Below are positions 1-7,209 of a stretch of 15,351 nucleotides of DNA, one piece after another; positions within the stretch are counted from its first letter, which is position 1; each line of letters starts with the position of its first letter. The translations under genes were made by a program, and so were the position numbers. The notes under the pieces are model-generated. The model did not search any database. It saw only the letters and a list, made by a program, of their open reading frames with translations, and had not been told where the DNA came from. This stretch comes from CAZFIO01 sp964519585 (GTDB lineage Bacteria > Bacillota > Clostridia > Tissierellales > Tissierellaceae): positions 1 to 15,351 of the forward strand of contig CAZFIO010000035.1 in assembly GCA_964519585.1 (NCBI GenBank), given 5' to 3'.

Positions 1-1349
1 AAATTCATTAGGGCTGAAAGTCTCATAGCTGGTTTCATGTAGTCAGTAAAAATGAAGAAGGTACCTCCATAAGGCCTTAGTCCACCATGTAAGTATAAAC
101 CATTTACTATAGCAGCCATAGCATGTTCCCTAACACCAAATCTTAAGTTTGATCCTGTATAGTTTTCTGCTGAAAAATCTTCCCTCTTATTCATATAGGT
201 TTTGTTTGATGGGGCTAAGTCAGCAGATCCACCTATAAGGTTAGGAATCTTTTCAGCCAGTCTATTTATGATTATCCCAGAAGCTTCCCTTGTAGATACT
301 CCCTTGTCAAACTCCCAAAATTCTTCTGAATCCAAGAAATCTTCTGGCAGGTCCATATTCATCCAAGCCTCATATTCTTTGGCTAGTTCTGGATATAAAG
401 ACTTATATTCCTCATACATCTTCTCCCATTCATTGAATGATTCTTCCCCTTGGGCTATAAGGTCCTTCATATACTCCTTAACTAGATCCGGAACTAGAAA
501 TTCCTCTTCCTCCCATCCAAAGTATTCCTTCATACCCTTAATCTCATCTATACCTAAAGGTTCCCCATGAGCAGAGTTTTTACCCTGTTTATTTGGACTT
601 CCATAACCAATTTCAGTTGTTATTTTAATTAAACTTGGTTGATTTAAGTTTGATCTTGCTTTTTGGAGCTTACTATAAATATCTTCTATGTCATTGCCAT
701 CTTCAACCTCTAGGGTCTCCCAGCCTTGAGCTTCAAATCGTTTTGTAACACTTTCTCTAAAGGCCAGGTCTGTACCACCCTCTATGGTTATGGAGTTAGA
801 GTCATATAGGACTATTAATTTCCCAAGACCTAGGGTTCCTGCTAAAGATGTTGCCTCATAGCCTACACCTTCCATCATATCCCCATCTCCAGCTATTACA
901 TAAGTAAAGTGATCAACTATATTAAGTCCTTCTTTGTTAAACTTTGCGGCCAAGTGGGCTTCCGCCATGGCCATACCTACTGCAGTAGATATACCTTGCC
1001 CTAGTGGGCCAGTTGTAGTTTCTACCCCTACAGTGTGTCCATACTCAGGGTGTCCTGGAGTTTTACTGTCTAACTGCCTGAAATTCTTTAAATCTTCTAT
1101 ACTTACCCCGTAATCAAAGAGGTGTAATAAGGAATAAATAAGGGCAGAACCATGTCCTGCAGACAAAACAAATCTATCCCTATTATCCCAAGAGGGTTTT
1201 CTTGAATTATGCTTCATAATTTTACCCCATAGGGTAAATGCCATAGGTGCAGCCCCTAGTGGTAATCCAGGATGACCTGAGTTTGCTTTTTGAACTGCAT
1301 CTGCTGATAAAACCCGGATTGTGTTAATACTTAATTGATCCTTATTCAT
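1..1349 (-). CDS. tkt: Transketolase (partial, C-terminus beyond left edge)
   Basis: Thiamine-diphosphate enzyme of the non-oxidative pentose phosphate pathway; it moves two-carbon ketol units between sugar phosphates in the cytoplasm. About 449 residues are readable, against roughly 660 for the family, so the last third is missing at the window edge. Visible landmarks are SGHPG (24-28), AGHGSAL (64-70), [12 protein letters not shown] (108-119), the ThDP/Mg motif GDGDMMEG ending in N185 (from residue 154), and, in the pyrimidine-binding domain, FGVREHAM with the catalytic Glu. N- and C-terminal domains are fused in one chain, unlike the split transketolases of many anaerobes. The start is ATG at 1349-1347 with a GGGAG site about ten bases upstream. 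A good promoter lies at 1383-1411, so it is probably first in its transcript. Confidence 0.96.
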   Translation of the reverse strand, partial: MNKDQLSINTIRVLSADAVQKANSGHPGLPLGAAPMAFTLWGKIMKHNSRKPSWDNRDRFVLSAGHGSALIYSLLHLFDYGVSIEDLKNFRQLDSKTPGHPEYGHTVGVETTTGPLGQGISTAVGMAMAEAHLAAKFNKEGLNIVDHFTYVIAGDGDMMEGVGYEATSLAGTLGLGKLIVLYDSNSITIEGGTDLAFRESVTKRFEAQGWETLEVEDGNDIEDIYSKLQKARSNLNQPSLIKITTEIGYGSPNKQGKNSAHGEPLGIDEIKGMKEYFGWEEEEFLVPDLVKEYMKDLIAQGEESFNEWEKMYEEYKSLYPELAKEYEAWMNMDLPEDFLDSEEFWEFDKGVSTREASGIIINRLAEKIPNLIGGSADLAPSNKTYMNKREDFSAENYTGSNLRFGVREHAMAAIVNGLYLHGGLRPYGGTFFIFTDYMKPAMRLSALMN

Positions 1350-1382
1350 AAAACCATATCTCCCTTCGCTCTTTCTAGTATT

Positions 1383-1411
1383 ATTATACTACAAGGATAG
1401 AATTTAAACAA
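1383..1411 (-). promoter_or_regulatory. SigA-type promoter for transketolase
   Basis: On the minus strand TTGTTT (1411-1406) and a perfect TATAAT (1388-1383) are separated by exactly 17 bases. The -10 box lies about 34 bases upstream of the transketolase start codon. Confidence 0.72.
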
Positions 1412-1423
1412 AGAAATCTTAAG

Positions 1424-1445
1424 CAGTTGGACAGTTAGCCAACTG
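1424..1445. repeat. Small inverted repeat CAGTTGG / CCAACTG
   Basis: A perfect 7-bp inverted repeat with an 8-base spacer lies in the divergent intergenic region, upstream of the transketolase promoter. It is followed by the related words AACTGGTC and TATTGGTC, so it may be a remnant of a second short degenerate repeat next to the heptamer array. No function is evident. It could be an operator or a short hairpin. Confidence 0.45.
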
Positions 1446-1470
1446 GTCTATTGGTCAGAATGGTAAACTC

Positions 1471-1589
1471 CTTAAATCTTTCAGCTTTTATCTTTTATCT
1501 TTTGAATTTTTTCTTTTAACTTTACGCTTTCTGCCTTTAACTTTTAGCTTTACGCTTTACGCTTTCCGCTTTCTGCCTTTATCTTTTTA
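1471..1589. repeat. Degenerate heptanucleotide tandem array (17 units, CTTTNNN)
   Basis: Read on the plus strand from 1471, the sequence divides into 17 consecutive 7-base units without a single insertion or deletion. Examples are CTTTCAG, CTTTTAT, CTTTTAA, CTTTACG, CTTTCTG, CTTTTAG and CTTTCCG. The invariant part is close to CTTT and the last three bases vary. CTTTACG occurs three times, and CTTTCTG followed by CCTTTA occurs twice, 42 bases apart. No open reading frame crosses it. It fills the gap between the divergent transketolase and response-regulator genes. It resembles the short tandemly repeated heptamers known from some bacterial genomes. Strong strand asymmetry (pyrimidines on plus) is obvious. 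Confidence 0.8.
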
Positions 1590-1615
1590 TGCTATTATAA
1601 ATATGAGGTGAAGAT

Positions 1616-2305
1616 ATGGTTCATAATTTGATTTTGCTTGTTGAGGATGAAAAGAATATTTCTGATGTTGTAAAGGCATACTTGGAAAAAGAAAATTATA
1701 AGCTCATAAGGGCCTTCAATGGCCAAGAGGCTCTTGAGCTTTTTAATCTTCATGAGCCAGATTTGATAATTTTGGATCTAATGCTACCCAAAATTTCGGG
1801 AGAAGAAGTATGCTCCATGATTAGGTCTACTTCTCATGTACCTATAATTATGCTTACAGCAAAATCTCATGAGGATGACAAGATTGAAGGTTTGACCATA
1901 GGTGCTGATGACTATCTTGTTAAACCCTTTAGTCCTAGAGAACTAGTCTCTCGGGTCAAGGCTCTCTTAAGAAGGGCTTACAGGGACTCTAGCCCCTTGG
2001 CAGAGAAATTGGTTTTTCCTGGAGGCTTAACTATCTTTGTAGATAAGTTTACAGTATATAAAAATAAGGTGGACTTAGATTTAACAACCAATGAATTTAA
2101 GGTTTTACTAGCCCTGGCATCAAACCCAAAGATAGTATTTTCTCGTGATCAATTGTTGGATAAGGCTTTTGGTTATGACTATGATGGTTTTCAGAGAACC
2201 ATAGATACCCATATAAAAAATATAAGACAAAAAATTGAGGATGACCCAAAAAAACCATCCTATATAATTACAGTCTATGGTGCTGGCTATAAATTTGAGG
2301 GTTAA
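1616..2305 (+). CDS. OmpR/PhoB-family response regulator, orphan
   Basis: Cytoplasmic two-component transcription factor of 229 residues, the normal length. The receiver domain (about 4-118) carries the acidic pair E10/D11, phospho-acceptor D54 in LIILDLMLP, T81 and K103 in VKPF. The winged-helix effector domain (about 130-229) ends with the typical recognition-helix and wing sequence RTIDTHIKNIRQKIEDD. The start is ATG at 1616 with GAGGTG six bases upstream. No sensor histidine kinase lies next to it: the neighbour upstream is divergent transketolase and the neighbour downstream is a convergent protease, so the partner kinase must be elsewhere. Its targets cannot be told from sequence. The 5' flank is the heptamer array, and I could not find a convincing -35/-10 pair. 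Confidence 0.93.
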   Translation: MVHNLILLVEDEKNISDVVKAYLEKENYKLIRAFNGQEALELFNLHEPDLIILDLMLPKISGEEVCSMIRSTSHVPIIMLTAKSHEDDKIEGLTIGADDYLVKPFSPRELVSRVKALLRRAYRDSSPLAEKLVFPGGLTIFVDKFTVYKNKVDLDLTTNEFKVLLALASNPKIVFSRDQLLDKAFGYDYDGFQRTIDTHIKNIRQKIEDDPKKPSYIITVYGAGYKFEG

Positions 2306-2348
2306 AAAAAAGATTGATTAAATGAATGCTGCCTCCTTATTTAATTCA
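2304..2348 (-). terminator. Probable rho-independent terminator of the M48 protease gene
   Basis: Downstream of the protease stop, on the minus strand, TGAATTAAAT (2348-2339) pairs with ATTTAATCA (2323-2315) with one bulged base. A few bases later comes a run of eight T (2311-2304). The stem is AT-rich and so weaker than the other terminators here. The T run overlaps the stop codon of the convergent response regulator. Confidence 0.45.
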
Positions 2349-2359
2349 CTTACCCTTCC

Positions 2360-3631
2360 TTATTTCTTATCTAAGAAGGGAATTTTCAATAATTTATAGT
2401 CTAAATCTATAGGATGGGTCCTATAAAAGAATACCCTTTCTTCCAGCGTAGGATGGGAGTGGTACCATATCTTATAAAGCTTAGAAGGTCTAGGTAGGCC
2501 CAAACTTTGAACATATAATTTTTCCATAGCTGATATGGCCGACCTTCTATCTTCTGTAAGACTTATTTCATAGGCATCAGCCTCAGTTTCCATAAGCCTA
2601 GACACAAGGTTTGTAATAGGGTTTCCTAAAAATAAATATAAGTTCAAAACCAAGATTAATAAAGGAAGTGAAGCATAGTTGTATATATTGGAAAATCCAA
2701 AACTTCTGCCTGAGTTATCCATTATCCAAGAAGAAGTTTTATAAACTAGGTAAAATAATACAAAGGTTCCTAGGATAGAGAATCCTATGCTCTTTATTAT
2801 ATGTCCTTTTACATAATGACCTATTTCATGGGCTGTTATGCTTAGGACTTCATCTTCATCTAAGTTTTCAATTGTGGTATCCCATAAAACTATTCTCTTG
2901 GATTTACCTATACCTGTCATATAGGCATTCATTGTTTTTGTATCCTTACTTTTATCCACCATAAAAATATCTGCATCCTCTATATCTGCTTTTCTTAATA
3001 AGCTAGATATCTCCTGACCTAGCCTCTCATCTTCTATAGATGTATATTTATTATAAATGGGGTCTATCACCATTGGTGATATATAGACCATGAAGATGAT
3101 TATAGGTATAAAAGCAATACCCAACAGTATCCACCAAGTTTTTGGGCTTTTGTAGATTAGAAGATATGGCAGCCACAAGAAGATAGTAATCACCAGATCA
3201 TTTAAGGCAAAACTCTTTAAATTTAATTCTAACCATCTCCATATATTTTGGTTCGACAAACCATACTTATGTCTTAAGTAGAAGGAAGAATAGAAGTTTA
3301 AGGGCAGGTTAATTAAAAATATTATGATAAATATTGCAAGGCCATAGTAGACTCCCGATAAAAACAAACCCTTACCATAGGTTAATTTTTTACTCAATTT
3401 TTGTGCAATACCCGTGGTCAAAAGTAAAAAAGGTATGAGAAATTGCAAAAATAATCTTATTGACCAAACTACCATACCATCCCTTCTATAGGCATAGACT
3501 TCTTCAGGTAAATCAGGATAATCACTTCTTAATTCATCTAGGTTTTTAAACTCACTGTAGTTCATAAAAGCTATAAATCCTAATAAGAGAAGAAAAAATA
3601 TTATGATTGTGAATTTTAATTTATTAGTCAT
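2360..3631 (-). CDS. M48-family membrane metalloprotease, Ste24 (CAAX protease)-like
   Basis: Predicted zinc-dependent integral membrane endopeptidase of 423 residues. The N-terminal half has a signal-anchor (8-24) and several further membrane segments (about 55-75, 88-112, 145-160, 166-185), as in the Ste24-type M48 N-terminal domain. The zinc site is HEIGH (H268, H272, catalytic E269) and the third ligand is probably E348 in METEADAY. Another hydrophobic hairpin lies around 280-336, and a late SHPTLEERV motif matches the family. The length and the five-helix N-terminus fit Ste24 better than HtpX, which is about 290 residues. Bacteria lack farnesylated CAAX proteins, so the likely role is membrane protein quality control (inference). 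The start ATG is preceded by GGAGGTG. It follows proC by 70 bases and is convergent with the response regulator. Confidence 0.9.
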   Translation of the reverse strand: MTNKLKFTIIIFFLLLLGFIAFMNYSEFKNLDELRSDYPDLPEEVYAYRRDGMVVWSIRLFLQFLIPFLLLTTGIAQKLSKKLTYGKGLFLSGVYYGLAIFIIIFLINLPLNFYSSFYLRHKYGLSNQNIWRWLELNLKSFALNDLVITIFLWLPYLLIYKSPKTWWILLGIAFIPIIIFMVYISPMVIDPIYNKYTSIEDERLGQEISSLLRKADIEDADIFMVDKSKDTKTMNAYMTGIGKSKRIVLWDTTIENLDEDEVLSITAHEIGHYVKGHIIKSIGFSILGTFVLFYLVYKTSSWIMDNSGRSFGFSNIYNYASLPLLILVLNLYLFLGNPITNLVSRLMETEADAYEISLTEDRRSAISAMEKLYVQSLGLPRPSKLYKIWYHSHPTLEERVFFYRTHPIDLDYKLLKIPFLDKK

Positions 3632-3701
3632 CTTCCACCTCCAAAATACTTATAAAATATCCTTATCTTGGTTATTTTCACCCATATTAGTTAGAATTAT
3701 T

Positions 3702-4505
3702 TTATTTAGACATTTCTTTGCTTTTCTTAGCACAGGCCCTCATGGCCTTCATTATAGCAGACCTAAATCCATGTTCTTCTAAACTAGCTATTGCTTCTAT
3801 AGTTGTTCCCCCAGGAGAGGCCACATTGTCCTTTAGCTTGCTAGGGCTAAGACCTGTTTCTAGGACCATTTTTGCAGAGCCTAGAACAGACTGGGCGGCC
3901 ATTCTATAGGCCTTATCTCTTGGAATCCCTTCCAAAACTCCACCATCAGCCATGGCTTCAATCATCATATAAATATAGGCTGGAGAAGAACCACAAAGAG
4001 CCGTAAAACCATCCATTAGGGTTTCATCAATTATTTCAGTTTTCCCAAAGGATGAAAAAATCTTTTCTATATCTTCAATATCTTCTTTCCCTAGAGTTTC
4101 ATTGATTGATAGGGCAGTCATACCTTCCCCCACCATGGCAGGAGTATTTGGCATAGTCTTTATATGTTTTACACCTTGGGGTAAATTATCCCTTAAAAAT
4201 CCTGAGCTAATACCTGCCCCTATAGAGATTATTATGGCATCTTTTTTTATATAGCTTCCTATTTCCTCTAAAATCAAAGCATAGGTGTTGGGCTTTGTAG
4301 CAAGGACTATAAAATCAGCTTTTTCTGCAACTTCTTTATTGTCTTCAGTTAAATATATTTTGACTTTTTCTGTCTTGTCTTCTAATGATATATTCCTTTT
4401 AGAGGCTATAATCTTACTCTTGGAAAAAGTTCCTGATTTATTCAGCCCATTTACCATAGCCTTAGCCATATTTCCATAACCTATAAAGCCTATTATCTTT
4501 TCCAT
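3702..4505 (-). CDS. proC: Pyrroline-5-carboxylate reductase
   Basis: Cytoplasmic enzyme that reduces 1-pyrroline-5-carboxylate to L-proline with NAD(P)H, the last step of proline synthesis. It has 267 residues, the usual length. The N-terminal Rossmann fold shows GFIGYGNMA (6-14), followed by the KPNTY and MPNTPA (118-123) segments of the family. The dimerisation domain carries the ProC signature around 228-250 (NVASPGGTTIEAI). Start ATG 4505-4503 follows GAAGGGGA about ten bases upstream. It has its own promoter (4544-4572). No proA or proB is nearby, so this is a stand-alone gene, as in bacteria that make proline from ornithine or in Stickland fermenters (inference). It may be cotranscribed with the downstream protease. 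Confidence 0.96.
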   Translation of the reverse strand: MEKIIGFIGYGNMAKAMVNGLNKSGTFSKSKIIASKRNISLEDKTEKVKIYLTEDNKEVAEKADFIVLATKPNTYALILEEIGSYIKKDAIIISIGAGISSGFLRDNLPQGVKHIKTMPNTPAMVGEGMTALSINETLGKEDIEDIEKIFSSFGKTEIIDETLMDGFTALCGSSPAYIYMMIEAMADGGVLEGIPRDKAYRMAAQSVLGSAKMVLETGLSPSKLKDNVASPGGTTIEAIASLEEHGFRSAIMKAMRACAKKSKEMSK

Positions 4506-4543
4506 CTAGTCTATCCCCTTCCATAAGTCTTAACTATATCTAT

Positions 4544-4572
4544 ATGATACAGTATTTCTATATTTTCCTCAA
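4544..4572 (-). promoter_or_regulatory. SigA-type promoter for proC
   Basis: On the minus strand TTGAGG (4572-4567) and TATCAT (4549-4544) are separated by 17 bases. The site lies just downstream of the ABC operon terminator and about 40 bases before the proC start. Confidence 0.55.
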
Positions 4573-4597
4573 ATATATTCTGTCCATCTTACATATT

Positions 4598-4625
4598 AAA
4601 AAAAAGGTGGAAAGGACTCCACCTT
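4598..4625 (-). terminator. Rho-independent terminator of the GntR-ABC operon
   Basis: On the minus strand AAGGTGGA (4625-4618) and TCCACCTT form a perfect 8-bp stem with a 6-base loop, followed by a run of eight T. It begins directly after the permease stop codon. Confidence 0.88.
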
Positions 4626-5456
4626 CTATAAATCTATTCTTTTTTCTATCATATGGCTAGTGCCAAAAAACATGCCTGTAGCTATGATTAGTTCTGTCAA
4701 GGTCCCATATATATTTACTGGTATTATATTCATAAGCCAACCAGTCAACCCAAAGGATTTCCCATATAACTCCATAAAACTAACAGGATTTGTAAACTTA
4801 AAGGTATTCATATCTAAGTAATATGGTAGGGCTAAATTTACCCTATTAATAATATAAGATACAAGCCCGTGTATGATTAAAAAAGCTATAAACCAAAACC
4901 CTCCTACCTTTTTGTTCTTAAAGGTCACCTTACTTAGGCTAATGGAAAAGTATATGATTGTCAGAGTCAGGACTGAAGAAATAATCCCCTTTATAAGATA
5001 AGCTAGTCCCCAAGAGCTTACTAGGACCCCAAACATTTCCATAAAAAAACTCAACTTTAGTTTAAAGAGAATTGCTGCAAGTAAAACATTGTATAATACA
5101 GTCACTATAGCTATGGTAAAAAACCATAAAAGTGCTACTAGCAACTTACCACCTAATATTTGATTTCCCGTAAGGGGCAGGGTAAAGGTAAGGTAGCCCC
5201 TATCTTCATATAATTCCTTCCTAAAGGACCCTATTATATAGAAGAAGGCAGTGATAAAGGCCCCAAATATTACAAGTATGGATATAAGTGCTACAAATTC
5301 AAAGGGATTTATTATAGAACTGGGATTCATCAAAAAATTTGATATCTCACTCTTTACCTTAAGCTGTATAAGGCTAAAAGCAATAACCAATATAGCCAAT
5401 AAGCCTAGTATAAATCTGTATGTCCCCCTAATTTCATATTTTATAAATTTTCTCAT
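4626..5456 (-). CDS. ABC-2-type transporter permease
   Basis: Membrane subunit of an ABC exporter, 276 residues with about six hydrophobic segments (near 15-32, 50-76, 103-132, 142-173, 184-204 and 240-262). Short charged loops lie between them, such as YEDRGYLTFTLP after the second segment. This topology fits the ABC-2 family. There is no sequence feature that tells the substrate. Start ATG 5456 follows AGGAGGGG. It begins 11 bases after the ATPase stop and is the last gene of the GntR-ATPase-permease operon, ending at the terminator 4598-4625. Operons of this make (ytrAB-like) often respond to cell-wall antibiotics, but that is only family-level context. Confidence 0.85.
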   Translation of the reverse strand: MRKFIKYEIRGTYRFILGLLAILVIAFSLIQLKVKSEISNFLMNPSSIINPFEFVALISILVIFGAFITAFFYIIGSFRKELYEDRGYLTFTLPLTGNQILGGKLLVALLWFFTIAIVTVLYNVLLAAILFKLKLSFFMEMFGVLVSSWGLAYLIKGIISSVLTLTIIYFSISLSKVTFKNKKVGGFWFIAFLIIHGLVSYIINRVNLALPYYLDMNTFKFTNPVSFMELYGKSFGLTGWLMNIIPVNIYGTLTELIIATGMFFGTSHMIEKRIDL

Positions 5457-5467
5457 TTTCTCCCCTC

Positions 5468-6163
5468 CTAAGCGAATATTTCTTTATATAAATCATCTAT
5501 CTGCATATTTCTTTCTTCTCTTAAGGACTCTGCATTTCCTTTCAATACCACTGACCCTTCCATTAGGAATACTACATCATCAAAGATATTTTCCATATCT
5601 CTCACTAGATGGGTGGTGATTATCATGGTTGATTCTCTATCATAACTTTTGATAATTGCATCAAGGATTTGATCTCTAGCTACAGGATCTACCCCTGCAA
5701 TTGGCTCATCTAGTATATAGACCTTTGCATTTCTAGAAAGTACAAGGGTTAAATTTAGCTTTTCATGCATTCCCTTTGATAATTCCTTCACCTTCATATT
5801 TTTCTCAAGTTTCATAAAAGTCAATAAGTCATAGGCCTTATTTTCATCAAAGTCCTTATAAAAATCCTTGAACATATTGATAGCATCCTCTATATTCATC
5901 CAATCATATAGGAAGGTCCTATCTGGTAAATAGGATACTATTGATTTTGTATATACCCCGGGTTTCTTAGAGTCTATATATAGGTCTCCCTTAGATTGCC
6001 TTAGTATTCCTGCCATAATTTTTATTAGGCTAGTTTTGCCACTACCATTGGGTCCCAAAATTCCTAGGACTTTTCCTTGTTTAATATCAAGGTTTAGATT
6101 GTCTAATGCTTTTTTGCCTGAATAAGACTTAGACAAGTTTTTAATTTCAATTATATTATCCAT
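5468..6163 (-). CDS. ABC transporter ATP-binding protein (YtrB-like)
   Basis: Cytoplasmic ATPase subunit of 231 residues. Walker A is GPNGSGKT (37-44), the ABC signature is LSKGM (128-132), Walker B is VYILDEP with D152/E153, and the switch histidine is H185 in TTHLV. The Q-loop position reads YLPDRTFLYDWM without an obvious Gln, a form often seen in the ATPases next to GntR regulators. The start overlaps the GntR stop in TAATG, and the ribosome binding site AAGGAGAT lies inside the end of the GntR gene, so translation of the two is coupled. It is predicted to work with the permease downstream. Confidence 0.93.
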   Translation of the reverse strand: MDNIIEIKNLSKSYSGKKALDNLNLDIKQGKVLGILGPNGSGKTSLIKIMAGILRQSKGDLYIDSKKPGVYTKSIVSYLPDRTFLYDWMNIEDAINMFKDFYKDFDENKAYDLLTFMKLEKNMKVKELSKGMHEKLNLTLVLSRNAKVYILDEPIAGVDPVARDQILDAIIKSYDRESTMIITTHLVRDMENIFDDVVFLMEGSVVLKGNAESLREERNMQIDDLYKEIFA

Positions 6164-6525
6164 TAGTCAAGATCTCCTTCCCATTGATTTATTATTTTTA
6201 TAATATCTTCAATTTCATATCCTAGAGATTTCATATCCCCTATAAATTTATTTACAAAATTAGAGGCTGTATTATCTCTTAATTTTATTAAAACATCCCT
6301 ATCCTGACTTACAAAAGTTCCCATACCTCTTTGGCTATATACAAGACCTTCCCTTTCCAGCTCTTGATAGGATCTTTGAATAGTATTTGGATTTACCTTT
6401 AATTCTGTGGATAAGTCTCTAACAGATGGAAGCTTACTCCCTTCTACTAGCTCTTTTTTTATAATCTTTAGTTTAATATAATCCATTATCTGTAAATAAA
6501 TTGGCAAGTTTTCATCGAATCTCAT
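6163..6525 (-). CDS. GntR-family transcriptional regulator (YtrA subfamily)
   Basis: A short 120-residue regulator. Residues 1-72 form the GntR winged helix: PIYLQIMDYI at the start, then KLPSVRDLSTELKVNPNTI (31-49) as the DNA-binding helix-turn-helix and GMGTFV as the wing. The remaining 48 residues are a small helical tail, as in YtrA proteins, which lack the large ligand domains of other GntR types. It is the first gene of the ABC operon. Start ATG 6525 follows TTGGAGGTGAAAT. It probably represses its own operon through the palindrome at 6550-6573, which overlaps the promoter. The inducing signal cannot be read from the sequence. Confidence 0.93.
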   Translation of the reverse strand: MRFDENLPIYLQIMDYIKLKIIKKELVEGSKLPSVRDLSTELKVNPNTIQRSYQELEREGLVYSQRGMGTFVSQDRDVLIKLRDNTASNFVNKFIGDMKSLGYEIEDIIKIINQWEGDLD

Positions 6526-6549
6526 AATTTCACCTCCAAATAATGTACT

Positions 6550-6573
6550 AGTGTGCTACTTATATGGTACACT
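6550..6573 (-). promoter_or_regulatory. Probable GntR/YtrA operator
   Basis: An imperfect palindrome AGTGTACCA-N6-TAGCACACT (minus strand) matches at 7 of 9 positions per arm. It lies over the -10 box of the GntR operon promoter, 25 bases upstream of the regulator start. Form and position agree with autorepression sites of YtrA-type GntR proteins. Confidence 0.65.
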
Positions 6574-6592
6574 GGTATTATCATGTTGTCAA
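6564..6592 (-). promoter_or_regulatory. SigA-type promoter of the GntR-ABC operon
   Basis: A perfect TTGACA (6592-6587) and TACCAT (6569-6564) are separated by 17 bases on the minus strand. The weak -10 sits inside the operator palindrome. Confidence 0.7.
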
Positions 6593-6625
6593 GTTGTATT
6601 TTGTAAACTTTTAACGTCTTTAAAT

Positions 6626-6654
6626 AAAAAAGAGCCTATACTTATGTATGGCCC
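6626..6654 (-). terminator. Rho-independent terminator of the antiporter operon
   Basis: On the minus strand GGGCCATAC and GTATAGGCTC pair over about nine base pairs with one bulged A and a 4-base loop, followed by six T. It starts within the stop codon of the 53-residue gene. Confidence 0.7.
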
Positions 6655-6815
6655 TAATCCAAATATACTATTGTTGCACAAAATGTATTGTCCTTTTCTT
6701 CATATTCTATATCCACAATCTCTAATATAGTATCCCTATTTTCCTTTATCCACTTACCTACCTTGTCTTCAAGTTTTACTTTATCATTTTTTTCTATAAA
6801 AGCTGCATATTTCAT
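6654..6815 (-). CDS. Small 53-residue protein, possibly Cse60-like
   Basis: A small ORF with ATG at 6815-6813, a perfect GGAGG eight bases upstream, a TAG stop at 6656-6654 and a terminator directly behind it. The product starts MKYAAFIEKNDK and ends CATIVYLD. It is charged (many E, D and K), has no membrane segment and shows a strand-helix-strand-strand pattern: a helix at about 15-28 (LEDKVGKWIKEN) and strands around 30-37 and 44-52. The layout resembles the small sporulation-associated Cse60 proteins (helix with a Trp, then a final Ile-Tyr strand), but I rate that only as a suggestion. It lies 35 bases behind the holin-like gene and closes the operon. Confidence 0.72.
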   Translation of the reverse strand: MKYAAFIEKNDKVKLEDKVGKWIKENRDTILEIVDIEYEEKDNTFCATIVYLD

Positions 6816-6850
6816 ACACTGGCCCTCCATTAATAGATATTAGCAAATCC

Positions 6851-7144
6851 TTATAAACGAACCTTCCTTGCCATTGGGTCAGCTATTAGTTCATAACCAC
6901 CCATACTAGATATTGCAATCATCATGGAGTTTAATATAGTAATAAAGATACCTTCTAAACCATTCCCTTTCTCTGCAAAAAAATAGGTTAATAATAATGA
7001 TATAAAAAATGCATAGGGTCTAACAAAATGATCTCCAAACTTTCTTTTTACTATAAATTTTGTAAATTGAACTATTACTATTACAGCTGTTGTAAGCCCA
7101 GAAAAAGTGGTCAAGGTTTCTCCAGTCATAAAGTTCTCAAACAT
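6851..7144 (-). CDS. Small holin-like membrane protein
   Basis: Predicted 97-residue membrane protein. It has hydrophobic segments at about 16-31 (TTAVIVIVQFTKFIV), 47-60 (YAFFISLLLTYFF) and 68-85, a short basic stretch KRKFGDH between the first two, and a charged end ARKVRL. Size, topology and the GETLTTFSG-like N-terminus recall small phage or clostridial holins, but no endolysin or other phage gene is nearby. Residues 1-5 are MFENF: this ATG (7144-7142) is chosen because a G7 run with AT-rich spacing precedes it, whereas an ATG six codons upstream has no ribosome binding site. It lies 65 bases behind the PII-like gene and probably belongs to the antiporter operon. The function is unknown. 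Confidence 0.7.
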   Translation of the reverse strand: MFENFMTGETLTTFSGLTTAVIVIVQFTKFIVKRKFGDHFVRPYAFFISLLLTYFFAEKGNGLEGIFITILNSMMIAISSMGGYELIADPMARKVRL

Positions 7145-7209
7145 AAAATCCCCCCCAATCATACTTAATAAATAATATGCTTTAGGAGGGATTATTATGA
7201 AGTTTTGTC

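Noticed and set aside
202..570. Plus-strand open frame of 122 codons
   Set aside because: It is antisense to the transketolase gene, which has clear family motifs on the minus strand. It has no ribosome binding site and a Ser-rich composition typical of shadow frames.
2353..2380. Inverted repeat CCCTTC / GAAGGG as a terminator for the response regulator
   Set aside because: It lies in the last codons of the convergent protease and no T run follows on the plus strand.
6851..7144. Prophage remnant or lysis cassette
   Set aside because: Only a single small holin-like protein is present. There is no endolysin, integrase, structural gene or attachment repeat, and the gene sits within a metabolic/transport operon.
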